From Paraspadella gotoi (Eukaryota; Chaetognatha), in assembly GCA_051294375.1 (NCBI GenBank), contig CM119265.1, forward strand, positions 7,636,629 through 7,700,628: 64,000 nt of DNA, read 5' to 3'. How positions within the stretch are numbered: the stretch's first letter is position 1; each line of letters starts with the position of its first letter. A program made the position numbers and the translations under genes. The notes under the pieces are model-generated. The model had not been told where the DNA came from. It searched no databases and saw only the letters and a list, made by a program, of their open reading frames with translations. Positions 23,746 through 37,589 of this stretch are shown here, one piece after another.

Positions 23746-24401
23746 CCTCCCTTGTTTTAATTCGTTTTCAATCTATTTTGAAAGGCTTGACCTGAGACCG
23801 CAGCGGCGCAGCTGGAGAGGGAAGGAAACAAACGCGGAAGGCGGCAAAAGGCGGAGCGAGAGGAAAGTAAAAAGGAAAGGTGTGGAGAGAGAAAATGGGA
23901 GAGAGAGGTGCGAGATGAGAAAAAAAGAAGAGGTGGGGCGTTAAAAAGAAAGAAGAGAGGGGTGCGGAAAGAAGGGAAAGGACGGAGAGTTGCAGAGAGG
24001 AAAGGAATGATAGGTGAGGATAGAGAGTAATAGAAAGGCAAGATAGGCTGGAAGCAAGTGAAAGAAAAAAGGCTGGGACAGAAGACAAAAAAGAGAGGAT
24101 GAGAGAGAGGGAAAAAGAAAAAGAAATCTGCGATGGAGAGTGAAAAGGAAAAAAATAGCAGGTAAAAGATTTATGAGGAAAGGTTAAGAACGAAAGTAAA
24201 AAAGTATACATATTATACATAATAATAATTCGATTCGATCCATTAAAAATAACAAGTAATTGATACAAGAAATTATTCGGATTGGGGAAGTTCAACTTCG
24301 GATGCATAGTGAAATCTTGCTTGAGCAAAAAAATAGATCTTATTCTCGGCTCTTACGTCGTTAAATAGAACATTTTAAGCGCGCTCTCTCTCTCTCTCTC
24401 T

Positions 24402-24477
<76 letters not shown>

Positions 24478-25181
24478 CAGACTTTCTGAAGGATTTTTTA
24501 TTGCAGTACCGCGGTTCGGTTTTTCGCCTGTTATTCTGTCTCGTTCTCTCTCTGCTTTTCTTTCGAGCCTATTTTTTTTCCCCTCTCTCCGGACCCCAAC
24601 CTCGTTTTAACCGAGTTCACTTTCCGATGCCATATCTTATTCAATGTCCCCGTTCAGGCGGACGTCGACGGCAGATTTGAATTTTCGAAGGAGAAGAAAA
24701 TGGAGCAATCGGCGTCGGACGGGCGACGGGCCGACGGTTGGCGGGCAAGGGTGTGCGTGGAGTACAAAGGGGGATGTGCGAGCAGGGCGACGGGTAAGGG
24801 TGGTGGCCGGATGACAAGGCGGTGGGCGAGTAGGGCGTGTACAGAGGGTGGCTAGGGCAGGAGTGACGGAAGCTGGCGTCGTCGAGAGTGGCCGGGGGGT
24901 GGGGGAAGATGGGAACGTGGTTAGCAAAGGTCTTGGTGAAACCTCGGTCGAAGATATTCTTTATTCTTTTTTTTCTTTTTTTCTTTTTTGTCTTTCCTGT
25001 TTCTTGCTCTTTTTATTTGTTCCTTCTTCCTCTCTTTTATTCCTTTGTAAAATTTAAAATCGATTTTAGTTCATTCTCTTCTTTTTCTTCTCTTATTTCT
25101 TTCTAATTATTCCCCCTATAATTCTTCCTTACACTTATCCGTCTTCACTTTCCCTATCTCTCTCTCGCTCTATCTCTTCTC

Positions 25182-25243
<62 letters not shown>

Positions 25244-26487
25244 TCTCTCCTCTCTCTCTGGCGCATCTGTTACCATCTCTTCTCCCTCGACCGTGAAGGA
25301 GAGGCCGTCGTAATGATGGGAAGTCGTCGTCTCCGACTTGAGTCTCGCTCTCTGTTTTAGCTTTTCTTTCTTTCTTTCTTTCATTTTTCTCTTTTTTTCT
25401 CTTTCTTTCTTGCTTTTGTTCTCTTTCTTTTTCTCTTTCTTTCTTTTTTTATTTCTTTCATTTTTTAATTTTTTATAAATTAAACCTTCACCTTCAAAGA
25501 ATTTTCTCAAATTCTAACAACTTTTTTTATCCGGCTCATTCGGTTGAATCTCTCCTTCGTTCTGTCTCTCACGAATTTTCTCTCTCTCTTCTCTCTCTCT
25601 CTCTCCTCTGCTCTTCTCTCTCTCTCTCTCTCTCTTCTCTCTCTTCTCTCTCTCTCTTTTATCCTTCTCTTTTCTCCATGGGCCCTCTCGGCTCCCACCC
25701 CCCCTTTTTATCCCATGATTTCTGCCTCGGTCGTTCATCAACCAATGAGCGGACATTACTACCTTTGTCTTCTTCCAATCAAAAAAATTCTCTATGATTA
25801 TTCCTCCCTGCGACGTGATTGGAGAACCTCTTCGCCCTGGGAACCAACGACGGCACATTCGCTGCTCGCGTGAGGGAAATTTGCTTTCTAAATTTCAATC
25901 CAGTACATTTCTGTTGGTTGCTTTGCGATCGATCCTTTCCTCTCTCTCTCTATCTCTGGGTCTCGCTCTGTCACACTCTGTTCTCTCTTTGTCAATCCTC
26001 TGTCTCTCTCTGGTCGCTTCTCTCTTATTTGCTCTCTCTCTCTCACCCTCTCTCTCTCTATACTATCTATTCAAATTCTGTTTATTTATTCTTTGAAATT
26101 ATCGTAAAAGAAACTAAAAAACTATGCTTAAATGCAATTACTCGTAAATATGCCTGTTTCTCGGAATTTTTTCCCCCCAATTTGTGGGTAGCCTTCTTAT
26201 TTGTTTTGAACGCTGATCATTTGTTTTTTGTGACTTCCGCGCCGGGCAGCCGTTAGCCGTTCGCCGACGCGCGGCCCCCCACAGCGCCGCTGTCGCCCTA
26301 TTAATCGGAAGTTTTTTGCATCGAAATCAGTTGCCAGCATCTTTTAGTCTGGTAGTCAGGACTGTCTTCCAATGTACAGCTGCTCTGTTCTTCTAGTTGT
26401 TAGGCGAATGATGGGAGGAAAATATGTTGGTTTTGAGGGTTAACTTTTAATTTTGAAGAAGATATATTTGATCTGACAGAGAGAGAG

Positions 26488-26523
<36 letters not shown>

Positions 26524-28627
26524 GAGAGAAGAGAGAGATAGAGAGTGTGTGAGTGAGAGATGACGAGAGAGAGACACGAGAGAGAGAGAGAGAGAGAAAG
26601 AGATAGAGGAAAGAGAGAGTGACTGCGGAAAGGAACGAGACAAGCGGAAAAGAAAAACAATCAAGGATGAAGGGACAAGCAAGCAGACGACAATGACGCG
26701 ACAACGACGACGCGATAGTGACAAGATGACAACGAGAGATAAAGTGACCAAAAGGAAAAAAAATCAATGACAGCGATGATGGCGACCGGAAATAAAAAAA
26801 AACACCTGAGACGATAATAGAACGGACGACGACACGACGACGACCGAGCGGAGATATAAAAAAAGAACTTTCCGATGCGTGATGACAACTACGATAGCAC
26901 AAGATGGGTCAGGGACCACGAAATGGACGACGACGATGACGACGACGACGACGACGATGAATGACGACGATGACGAATCCCGCGCAAAATCGCTTGATCC
27001 TATTTCGGTGGGAACGCGTTACTTTCGGCGCCGTCGTCTCGTCGCCCGTTCGCGCTCCACTTTCCGGTCGCGTTCTGTTTCAAGTGCGTTCGCGCCGACC
27101 TGCGTTGATGTCATGATAAGCGTCATTTGTATTGTCCTCTGCGGCGGCGCGGCGGCGGCGGCGGCGGCCGGCGGGACGGCGGGCGGGGGCGGCGGCGGCA
27201 CGGTTTTTTGCGGAGCGGTGGCGCAGCAGTAATGGAAAAACCATTTCGGGAATATCGGAGATTCAAGACAAATAAACAAAACGCAAAGTGCGAAGAAAAA
27301 ATTGAAGATAGAGAGAGATAATATATATAAAATAAATATAATGTGTATATTATCTTTCTATACATACCGATATCAATAGAGGATCTTTTCGAAATAGGCT
27401 TGACCTAGTTGTTTATCTCAACGTTGTTCTTGCCTTAGTAGACGTACTTAAGTATTAGTACTCATAGTCTGATAGTATTGCTACAAAAGACAAAGGAGAG
27501 AGAGGAGAGAGACACGAGAGTGAGAGATGAGAGAGAGAGAGACGAGAAGGATTTGAGCAGGAGGCGGTTCTCAATGAGAGGCGAAAGCAGTTAATCGCGA
27601 TGAGAATGAGGCGCTGGCTCAATGCATCCTTCGTAGGATTGCTTTTCTAGGTCCTGATCAACATCTCCATATTGTAGAGAGAGAGAGAGAGGAATGCCTC
27701 GGAGAGGAGAGAGAGAGATGAGAGAAGGACGATAGGTAAATCTGAAAAGAGATGAAAGATCAAGGTTAAAAATTTTCGCTTCGAGTGTTTCTTTTTCATT
27801 TTTCGATCAAATTCTGTCTCATATTTTTTTTATTTCCTTCGTTCACATTTTCTAAAAATAAACTTTCGCTCGGACGAAATCACATCTTTCTTTTTTGGAA
27901 AATTCAACTCATTGTCCCGAATTTTACGAGCGGATACTATATATTCCTCCGGGGGTCTCGGCGGAACCGCGTTTCCGCTAGTGTCCAAAAATTCCAAAAA
28001 AATCTACCCGCGCCTCCTCCACGCCCCATTTTCTCACGGCTTCCCCTTTCCATCCGGTCTTTAATTTTCCGACGAATAAAAACCCGAGGACTATACATTT
28101 GTTTTTCGCGTGAGTTGAAACTTTGCGAAAGAATCTGTTTATTAACATTCCACTTTTCCGCCGAGAAAAAAAGATACTTAAAATTGGGTTTTTATTTCTT
28201 TTCTTTTTTTTTTTTTCGTTCTGAACCTGTTTTTTTTTCGATGGGTCGCACGGACTTACGACCAAGGGCGAAGGCGAAGGGTCGATGTTTCATTTCACCT
28301 CCTTTTCTAAAATCTTGCCTTTTTCCTTTTCTATTTTTTCTGTTTTTTTATCATACTCTTCTTATTTTATATCTTTCTTTCCCGTCTTTTCTCAAGTCAG
28401 TCTTAGTCTCTTCCTTTCCTTTCCCTGCTTCCTTGCTTTCCAACTCGCTTTTTTATTTGCTTTTTACTTTCTGCCTTTTTTTTTTACGGGCATCCGTTCC
28501 ATTCGCACCTCCCCAACATTTTTGACTTTGCTTCACTTTTATCCGCTCTATTAAATCCTCTTGCCTACAGCGATCGTGCGAGAGAGATGAGAGAGAGTAG
28601 AGAGGAGAGAGAGAGAGAGAGAGAGAT

Positions 28628-28658
<31 letters not shown>

Positions 28659-28769
28659 AGAGCGAAATTGAAAAAGTTAGAGTGAGACCAGAAGGAGTTT
28701 TAAAGATTTTTGAGTCCCTTTTAAAAGAAATTACTTTCTCTCTTCTCTCTCTCTCTCTCCCCTCTCTCT

Positions 28770-28853
<84 letters not shown>

Positions 28854-30095
28854 CGGTTTTTTTTCTCAGGAAATCGCGGCTTTAAAAGCGGGATTTCGTC
28901 TATGTCAGCTGCAAGCTTCGCCTGAGGTTTTTCGGCCGAAATTTTTTTTTTCTAGTAAATCCATTCTGGAGAGAAAATAAAAACAGAGAGGAATAGAGAG
29001 GGCGTGAGTTATGCGAAAAGACGGGCGCGCGTTGCGTTTCACTTTTACTCTCACTCACTCTATTCTCTCTCTATCACTCTGGCATTTGGCGCGGCCTCGT
29101 CTCCAGTCATGAATTATGAAAAGCGTCGTGACAATTTTGTTTGGATCTTATTATCATGGAATAATGGAATGTTGTTCTTCTTCGTCTTTCCTTGTTTTGA
29201 TTCGACGGGATGATGGATTCCGCGTCCTTTTTATTTTTTTTTTTTCTCCAAGGCGCCGCTTTTCCCTTTTTCATTTCCAGGCAGGTCCATTTTTTCTTTT
29301 TCACTTTCCTTTTTTCTTTCCAGCCAGGTCCTTTTTTTTTTCTCTTTTACTTTTTCTTTCCAGCCATATCATTTTTCTTTCTCTTTATCTTTCTCCTTTC
29401 AATTCCTTTTTGCGCTTTTTTTTCGCTTTTTTTTAAAAATGTTAGCCTATCGTTATTTCTTTTTTTTTATTTTTCTCTTTTTCTTTTTATGTTTTTCTTT
29501 CTCTTTTGCGCTTTTTTCGCATTTTTAAATCGTTAGCCTTATCGTTGATTCTTTTTTTTTTTTAATTTTTTTCCCTCACCTGTATTTTTTATTTGATTTT
29601 CTCCCAGACTTTTGCTTTACTATTCTTTTGCGCTTTCTATATCTTTTGCTTTCACAAACACAAACAGAACCTCCAATTGCACTTGTTACTGTCGTTCAGG
29701 CCTACCCACTCTTAGCTCGCTCCAGTCATCTCTCCCATTATTCTCCTCACTACAGCCAAGCCTCTTTCACTCCTCAGCTCCTCTTTTTGGCGCCGCAGAC
29801 ACTCGACCCCCCACAAATCTCTTCCGGCGACTCGGTTTGGGCCTCCCGCAGAGTTGGACCTCGTCTCTTTAAAAAAAATTTTATTTGAAGGATTCGGCGT
29901 CGTTTGGGGTGTTGAGGGCGAAAAAGGAGGGGAGGTGGAAGTGGGAGTGGAAAAAAAGGGGAAAATAGTCGACCGAGCCAGAGAAAAAAAAAACAATCTT
30001 TTCTGAAGCTTTTCGAAAAATAAGTTGGTGTTGTTTGTATTCGTCCTTGTATTTTCGTTTTTGCTTTATCGTTTCGGTTATTATTCTTTACTATT
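23365..30095 (+). repeat. direct tandem duplication, copy B (about 6.7 kb, indel-rich)
   Basis: Copy B matches copy A end to end with many one- or two-base indels, often in homopolymers. One example is the cgtttctcggaattttttcc block near 26156 against cgtttctcgattcc near 19549. Substitutions are fewer. The section from about 28560 to 28860 is almost identical to copy A (21840-22125), so the error density is patchy. This fits gap filling with raw long reads or a merged haplotype better than two old genomic copies. Confidence 0.85.
27546..27676. other. non-repetitive island found only in copy B
   Basis: Between GA runs lies about 130 bp of balanced composition. It is open in one plus frame from GAAGGATTTGAGCAGGAG to a TAG near 27648. 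It coincides with an N gap in copy A, so absence there is not proven. The origin is unknown. Confidence 0.4.
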
Positions 30096-30277
30096 TCCCC
30101 CCCCCTTTGTCCCCTCTCTTCCCCCCCTACATTTTTTCCGGATCTTTCCGCGTTTATCTCCTTTATTCCGTCGGTTAACATTTCTTCTCTTTTTATCCCC
30201 GTTTGTTCTTATTTATTGCCGCTCGACGTCTTTTGTTGATTTTTTTTTTTCGTACTCCGGGATGATGAGGAAAGAGA

Positions 30278-30326
30278 AGAGAGGAGAGAGAGAGGATAGA
30301 GAGAGAGAGAGAGGAGAGAGAGAGAA

Positions 30327-30362
<36 letters not shown>

Positions 30363-30430
30363 GAGGAGAGGTGAGAAGAGAGAATGAGGAGAGAGAGAGA
30401 CGGAGNNNNNNNNNNNNNNNNNNNNNNNNN
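30278..30430. repeat. (GA)n tract ending in a 25-N gap
   Basis: GA-rich from 30278 to 30405, followed by a gap of exactly 25 N (30406-30430). Confidence 0.9.
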
Positions 30431-30437
30431 GGAGCGT

Positions 30438-30535
30438 AAGATGGCTCTGGTCTCGCGGTTCGCCAGGGTTAATGCGGCCAATTCTCTCTCCAAAAACCGA
30501 GACGCCGTAAAATGTCCGCGCGAGCGCCATCTTTG
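30438..30535. promoter_or_regulatory. facing YY1-like sites
   Basis: AAGATGGCTCTGG (30438) and GCGCCATCTTTG (about 30524) form a convergent pair of YY1-type motifs in a CpG-rich context. This could be a promoter; no gene is attached. Confidence 0.25.
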
Positions 30536-30899
30536 TGCTACTTTTTCTTTTTCTTTTTTTTTTTGGTTCTTGTTGAAGTCGGCGTAATTTCCTAGTGAAA
30601 AGAATGTTGTTTCGTCAGCGATTATATTCGAGTAGGAAAACTGAAAAGCAAAAAGAAAAAAAAAAGAAAAAAGTTTTGTGGTTGGGAAATTGTTGAGAGC
30701 AGGAAGAGATAAAGATTCAGTCGCCGATCTTATGGATTAACTGTTAACTAAATAATAAAAAAAAGTAAGCCTTCGAAGTTAAACCGTTTAAATTCGAAAA
30801 ATTTGATTCCGTGAAATAAAACAGTTAGTAGATGAAAGATATTATCGGTGACAACAACTCTTCTATCTTCCACGAGTAAAACTCAAACACAAACAACTC

Positions 30900-31400
30900 G
30901 TCTATTTTGATCCTCGTCTCCACTCGTCCTTCTCAGTCTTCACCTTCCTTGAATCGACCCCACCTTCCTCCACCACCTCCAAGCTGCCCCCAGCCCTTTC
31001 ACCCGGATGTCATCGCGACGAAATCCGGGCTCAGATTTCATAATTTGGTCATGCACTGGATAAAAAAAGGGGCTTCGGGTTTTTCTCCCTTTCTTCTCTT
31101 CTCGGCTTCCTTCTTCTTCTTCCTCTTCTTTTCTTTCTTATTTTCTTTTTTCCTCCTTTTCTCGTTTTTCTTTTCCTCATCCTTCGCTTCTTCCCATTTT
31201 TTTCATACACCCTTTACTAGTCATTCTTTTTTCTTTTCTTTTTTTCCCCCTTCTCTTCTTTTTATCTTCTTCCTCCTCCTGCTCCATTCTCCTCCTCTTT
31301 CTCTTTCTTTTTCCTCCCTTTCCTCCCTTCCCTCCTTTTCCTCCCTTTCCTCACTTTCCTCCCTTTCGCCTTCTCTCAAGCGTGATGGCCAAACTCGCCC
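30900..31400. other. pyrimidine-rich, no gene supported
   Basis: C/T-rich sequence with TTCC repeats (31300-31370). The long open frame through it is Phe/Ser/Leu-rich, as expected from composition. Confidence 0.5.
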
Positions 31401-31504
31401 TGAATGAAAAGAGGGACACCAGAACGAGATTGATTTTTGTTCTCAACTTTTTTATATTTTTTTTCCAGGGAGGAGAAAAAAAAATTCGCTTTTAATCTTG
31501 CAAG

Positions 31505-31667
<163 letters not shown>

Positions 31668-31900
31668 TGTTTAATTATGAACTCCACCTCTTCAACTTTA
31701 CTACCGGAAGTCGTGACGTTAAAAGACGAAGAATAAAAGTCCGAGTTTACAGCGACTGTAAATCGAGTTGCGGCGTTGTTTGGCTTCAGAGGCGGCGGCG
31801 GCGGCGTCCTTCTTCGTGAAGGCTTTAGGCGAAGCTTTAGGACTCGACCGTTTTGTCAGCCTGAGAAGAAAATTGTACTAAAATAGTACAACTTTTTTTA

Positions 31901-31925
31901 NNNNNNNNNNNNNNNNNNNNNNNNN
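31901..31925. other. assembly gap, 25 N
   Basis: Default-size gap. Confidence 0.98.
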
Positions 31926-33290
31926 CCCCCCCCTGCCACTCACCGTTCTCCACCCCGTCGTCCCCCGCCAGACCGTATCGGATTTCATTCGTTTTCCCTC
32001 TTTCCTATTGTGCTTCCGACTCACCCTTCGCCTTACCATAACCTGACCCACCTTCCGCGGCCCGCCCACCCCTCCTCCCCTACGGGAAACAAAAGGCCAA
32101 AGCAAAGCGATGACGAAACTCGTCAACTCGGAAATTCGGCATCTAATAGAGGTCAGTAGCTCGCATTTTCCGTAACTGCCGCTCCCATCGTCGACTCTCT
32201 GTCTCCATGTAACTTCTGTCTCTCTCTGTTAGGTACTGACCTGACTATAATCATGGATGTTCGTCCGTTGGTACCTGCCCACAGCTATATCGGTCTGACT
32301 GTCCATGTCCAACACCCACAAAAGATCCGTACTGCACAACGCCTACTTCTATTATGGAACAGGATCCTTGTATCTTTTCTTTCTTCTCTTCCATTTCTGT
32401 CTCTCTTCTGCATGTCAGTCTCTCTCTGCTCTCCTCTCTCTCTCGATCCTCACTCTCTCTCCTCCTTCTCTCTTCCTCTCCTTAATCCAACCTCCCATCA
32501 GGCCATCCTCTGTCTCTCCGCTCAAGTTCTACTCTATGAGCTACTTGAACAAATAAAATTGCGGCGACGTCTTGAGCAGGATCGGATTGCCCGAAGATTT
32601 TCGACCATTAACGGAAAAGAAAAAGGCAAAGCTGAGAGAGAGTGACGCAGGCGAGCGAAGTAGAGATGCGACTGACTCGGACCCACACGTATCCGATCGA
32701 CGCGGAGAGGAAGAGAGACGGAAAGAGTAGGTTGAGAGAGAAGAGAGAGAGAGAGAAGTGAGACGAGCTGATTAGAAAGACGATCGAGATGAGAGACGAG
32801 CGAGATGACTGAGAGAGATAGAGAGTGGAGAGAGTGAGAGAAAAGCAGAAGAAGGAGGAGAGAGAGGGAGAGAGAGAGAGAGACGAGAGCAATGGCTATA
32901 CCAGAAGGCCTCGGTATCAGCGCAGCCTCCGGAGCAGCCGCCGCTGCTGCGGCGGGCCCTGGTATCGGCTTACTCCCCGCCTTCGAAACTTTGACTCTCG
33001 CTCGGCTCTTCTTTACTCCTCTTCCTCTTCCTTCTCCCTGATCTCCGGAATCCGCGCGACGCGAGAGATCGATTCCGGATCGGACCGCTGCAGCCGGCAC
33101 AACTTACTCTTCTCTCTCTCTCTTACGCTCCGTCAACGCCGAGGTCTTTTCTCTCTGCTCTTCCGGAGCGGCATGTCGATACATGAGCGTTTCTCTGCGC
33201 CAAGCGGAATCCGGGAGTCTTGTTTCTTCAAGAAATTGTATTTTGAGATAGGCAGGATTTTTCATACGGCGTATTTCAACAATTGAAATG
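31926..33290. other. GC-rich then GA-rich DNA; possible but unproven exons
   Basis: An ATG at 32109 opens MTKLVNSEIRHLIE and meets a GTCAGT donor. An ATG at 32892 opens a short Ala/Gly-rich frame (MAIPEGLGISAASG...) of about 50 codons. Neither connects to a further exon with matching phase. GA-rich DNA covers 32730-32885. Confidence 0.2.
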
Positions 33291-33299
33291 GAACTTTAA

Positions 33300-35700
33300 A
33301 TAACTATTATTCCTTCTTTCCCCTTCATGCTATAAATAATGAAACACTCTTTATTTATATATATCTTATCTTCTCCTCATAACATAGATCTCACTGACGG
33401 TGAATTTCTTTTATATGTTTATTTTTCCAAAAATCACAATTCAACAACGGTTTTTTAATCAAGACTCAATGACTTTCTTTGATGACACATCCATTCTTTA
33501 TCTACTGAGCTATCCGCCTAATTAATGATGAAACACTAAAACACTTAATTTTCTCTGGTCCAAGAGCAACTTTACGAGATCAAATTGCTACGTAAGATCT
33601 GTGCGTAATTTTAGATATACTACTGCATTTGCCAAAAAAAATTAGGCACGCTATATCATAAAATTTTTTCTTCTCTTTGTTTTTTCACTCCTTTTCTTTA
33701 TTTCTTTCTTTCTCGAACTTTTTTTTCGAACTCTCTCTTTTTCTCTCTTTCTCTCTGACTTTTTCTCTTTCTTCAACGTATTTCTAACCCTCATTATTTT
33801 AGTTCATCCTTTTCCTTTCTTCCTCTCACCTTTTTCCCTACCACAGCCCATACTCTCTATTAAAAAAGTCAGCAAAAATGATATTGATTTCCCTTGGCAT
33901 TTAGAAAAATTGCAGCAGATGATTTCAATTAATCCTAGTCCAGCCCACTTGCTTAGAGCTAAATTTTATTCAATTCTGTTTATAATAATTTTAGCAATAA
34001 TTGGAAAAAGTTGTTTTTTTTTCTAAATTCCCCCGATTAAAATCACTGCCAATAGTATTTTGTTGATTGTTCATTCGCTACTGTAAGAAAGGTTTGTTAT
34101 TTTTATGCCTGCAAGGGTAAATAAGTGAATAAATTTTATTCTTATTGTTAAAGATATTGCCAAATTCATTTTATGGTCAAAACATTTTCGCGGGCAGTCG
34201 TCTCCGCCTACAATTTTCAGAGAGGATTTTTCCATCGTAGTTAGTTTATCGCTTGAAAACTCACAAAAAAAATGTTTGCTCAGAGAGAAACTCTGATATT
34301 TAGGAATTAATTTCGTGTTTCAATAAAAGACTCTATCATTTTATTCGCCGACTGTTCCTTGGAAACTTAAGTTGATCAGTTCGTCCTCTCAGAGGACAAC
34401 GAACGAATCACACCCAACCCGTTCGTCCAGCGGCCGTGCGACAAGTAACAACATACAAGGAAAGTTCTATCGCACATATTGACAGTAAAACTTAAGGGAC
34501 CCAGTGATAAAAATGATATCATACGCGTTAAGGACGGTCCCTATCATCAAAGGAATTTGAATGGGTGATAGTCATTAATTTTTTTGTACGGGAAACAAGT
34601 TATGGCAAAAAACCAAATATCCTAATCTCCTTATTGTAGCGGAAACAAAAATTTAACTACTTATGAAAAAAAATTTAGTTAGACCCTACACTAAATATTT
34701 ATATAATCCATTATTGTTTATTTTTGCCATTTTAGGAAAGTATTTTATTACTAAATTCCAATTTTTTATTTTTACTGTACCAAAGCTATAATTTTAGGTA
34801 TTAAGCTTCAGTTGAACAAAGAGGTGCTTTACAAGACTAACCTATTTTTAATATTTAATTATAATTTACTCTAAAAGCAAGCACAAATCAAACCTAAATC
34901 TCTATTCCTACTCTATAACTTACAGAAACACCAAACCTGTAATAGATTATTAATTCATAATTCACTTATCTCATCCTTAAATGAATATTAATATAAGACA
35001 TATATTGAAGTTCCCTAAACATTATAAACCAACTTTACAAAAATCTATGCAGAAACTTACAGAATTTTCTCATTCTTTTATCATATTATCATTACATTCA
35101 AAGAGTCTTTATTTCTGCAATCCCAATTAACAGAATCATTTTGAAAAAGAAAGTTATTACCAATAAAATCAGTACGATACCTTAAATTTGATCTCATTCC
35201 GTAGTTTTTTCTTCCTTAAACTAAATTTTGGTCGAAACGACAAACGCTCGAAAATCTTTTCCTAAAATATAGACTTACCCCTTTTGAAAAAAAATGGTCC
35301 TAAACTTGCAAAAAGATTTTTTCTCTCCTTACCAATTTTCTAAAGAAAATTAAGCTCGCTTGATTAGTCGAATTTTTTAACTTACTTCTCCCAAACAATC
35401 GATTAATAAAAGGAAAAATTATTCATATCCTCAGACACCACAGCTACAGTATTAAAAGGGTCAACACGTACTAATGTTTTCAAGCTTTTATAACCCCCCC
35501 TGTTTCACCTCAAGGTCCACTTAACGGTTCGCCACCGGATTTTGCCACAAACATCTTTCTTGGGTTAGAGTCAAACGCGCTTTAAAGTTTCCTCAACGAA
35601 ACCTTAGGAATTTACTACATAACTAACCGTTCTTCAGACATTGTACCAACAGCGGGTAACCTCGTTAACATGTAGCGCTGGGTGAAAAGGGAAAGGGAGG
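33300..35700. other. AT-rich island without microsatellites
   Basis: About 2.4 kb of unique AT-rich DNA with no CT/GA run and no long open frame, in contrast to everything around it. A hairpin GTTCGTCCTCT...AGAGGACaacGAAC lies at 34379-34404. Possible readings are a decayed transposon or intergenic unique DNA. Confidence 0.5.
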
Positions 35701-36119
35701 GTAAGTTAGTGAAAATACCTACCTTCGTTCATCGAGGGTAAGGGGGTCAGGCGAATCTTTGTGACGGAGATGGAGACGAGGAATTTCCGGTGAGTGATTC
35801 GATGAATGACGGACTGTGAAGTTTGTTGTGAAGTGAGATGAAAAAGAGTTAGAGATAAGGAGTCGAGGGAATGGAGGGAAGAAAGGTAAGGTTAAAAAAA
35901 AAAAGGAATAAATCTCGAAGAGAAAAAAAAAATAAAGTAAGATGAAAACGCGAAAGAAAATAGAAGGAAAGTAAGGTCCTTACTAAGAAAAAGAAAAGTC
36001 CGAAGAAAATGATTTTTATCTTTTTATGATTACGTCATCTCCGTCGCGTCTTTCGTATCAATTGATCCTTCCGATCCCCCTGTATCCTTACTATTTACTC
36101 CTCCCCATCGAGTAAAAAA

Positions 36120-37180
36120 AAAAATACATGAGACTCACGTGGCGACCCGGCGCACACAGTGGCGCCCTCGACAACGGAGAGAGAAAACCGATACGAAGAC
36201 GTCGACGACGACGACGACGACGACGACGAGTGTTGAATGCGAATCGTCTCGTTTTACGACGCGTTTCTTGGGCGCGTACAGGTCGCGTCACGGCCTCGTC
36301 ACGGCGGTGTCACACCGTCACGGTCGCCGGGGCGGGCGAATAGAGAGGTGACGGTTCGTCACCCTTTCAACCTTTTTCTGTGTGATCGTCGAGTTTTGAT
36401 ATCCTCGTCGTCGTCGTCCTTTCCTTTTTTTGTGAGCTTGAGACCGCGCGATCTCGATCCAAGTTCAACAAGGTGAATTCGAGCCTCTGAGTCTGTTTTT
36501 TTTTACTGAAGATCGCACCTGATCCAGGTCTGCCTATATGTGGCTGTAAAATTTTGTGCACGTATAACCCAACGATATAAAATGTCAAAAATGACAAAAA
36601 AAAAGTCACGTCTAAAAAAGCTAAATATAAATTTTGGAATCTTTCAATCTTTCAACTTTTACATCTTTTAATCTTTTAATCTTTTAATATTTGAATTTTT
36701 AAATCTTAAAATTAATGTTTTAAATCTTTAAATAAATCTTCAAATCTTTTCATCTTCACATTTTCCCGTCTCTCCGTCTTCACATCTTCAACGTCTTCAC
36801 ATCTCCAGGTCGCCGGATGACCCGATGACCCGATGACCCGCGTCGCCGGTGAATCGACGCTGACGTCGCGACAAATCTCGAGATCGCAGAATCATTGAGC
36901 TTTGACGCGATTGCTGCCACGCCCCCCTTTCGCGTCACGGGAAGACGGCGGGGGCGAAGGTCGAGGGTTCGAGACTCGTCCAAGTCAAGACGCGAATAAC
37001 ATTTAATGCTAGAGAACAGAGAGTCGTGATTGGATAATAGAGAGTTGAGAGTGGAGATTAGAGATTTGAGAGTGGAGATTTGAGAATGGAGATTAGAGAG
37101 TAGAGAGTAGAGAGTGGTAACTAGAGAGCTGATACTGGACTTGATACGAGGAACAAGAGAATCACGCGGCGCCATTACTG
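36120..37180. other. repetitive GC-rich and T-rich DNA, no firm gene
   Basis: It holds a GAC triplet run (36195-36230), four cgtcacgg repeats (36294-36332), an aatctttt-type seven-base pattern (36640-36770), a GATGACCC triple (36816-36840) and a gagagtagag-type run (37010-37130). The minus-strand ORF 36780-37175 (131 codons) is Ser/Leu-repetitive where it crosses the last run and is probably spurious. Confidence 0.4.
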
Positions 37181-37589
37181 GGATAATTTTTGATGTAGAT
37201 TAATTTTTCTTACATTCTAACGATCTAGGTAATTAATTATGATTTAAAAAACGTATAAAATTGAATGAATGTATTTTATTCTTATTTAAATTTCGTTCTT
37301 TTTGTAATAGATATCTACAAAACAATCAATAAATGATTTTATGCCATTAATAATTCTTGAATTATTCAAAACGAAGACGAAAAAAGAGAAGGAAATCAAG
37401 AATAATGTTATTTTTCCCATAATTTCTTATTTTTTATTTTTAGATCGTCGATGCCCTTTTAGCCTCGCGAATGTTTTTTATACATATTTTTTTTCTCTCT
37501 CTCTCTGATTTTGTAACCAAGCTTCGCCGAGCTTCACGTCATGTTTCTTATACGTGCGGATTTGCCGAAAGGCAATCAAAATCTACTTA

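Noticed and set aside
33445-33518. tRNA-like sequence on the minus strand (TAGCTCAGTAG A-box, start GGCGGATAGCTC)
   Set aside because: The A-box matches well but the anticodon stem does not pair and no B-box follows at the right distance. At most a decayed tRNA-derived fragment.
36780-37175. 131-codon minus-strand ORF
   Set aside because: Half is a Ser/Leu repeat from a gagagtagag-type minisatellite and no splice sites or homology support it.
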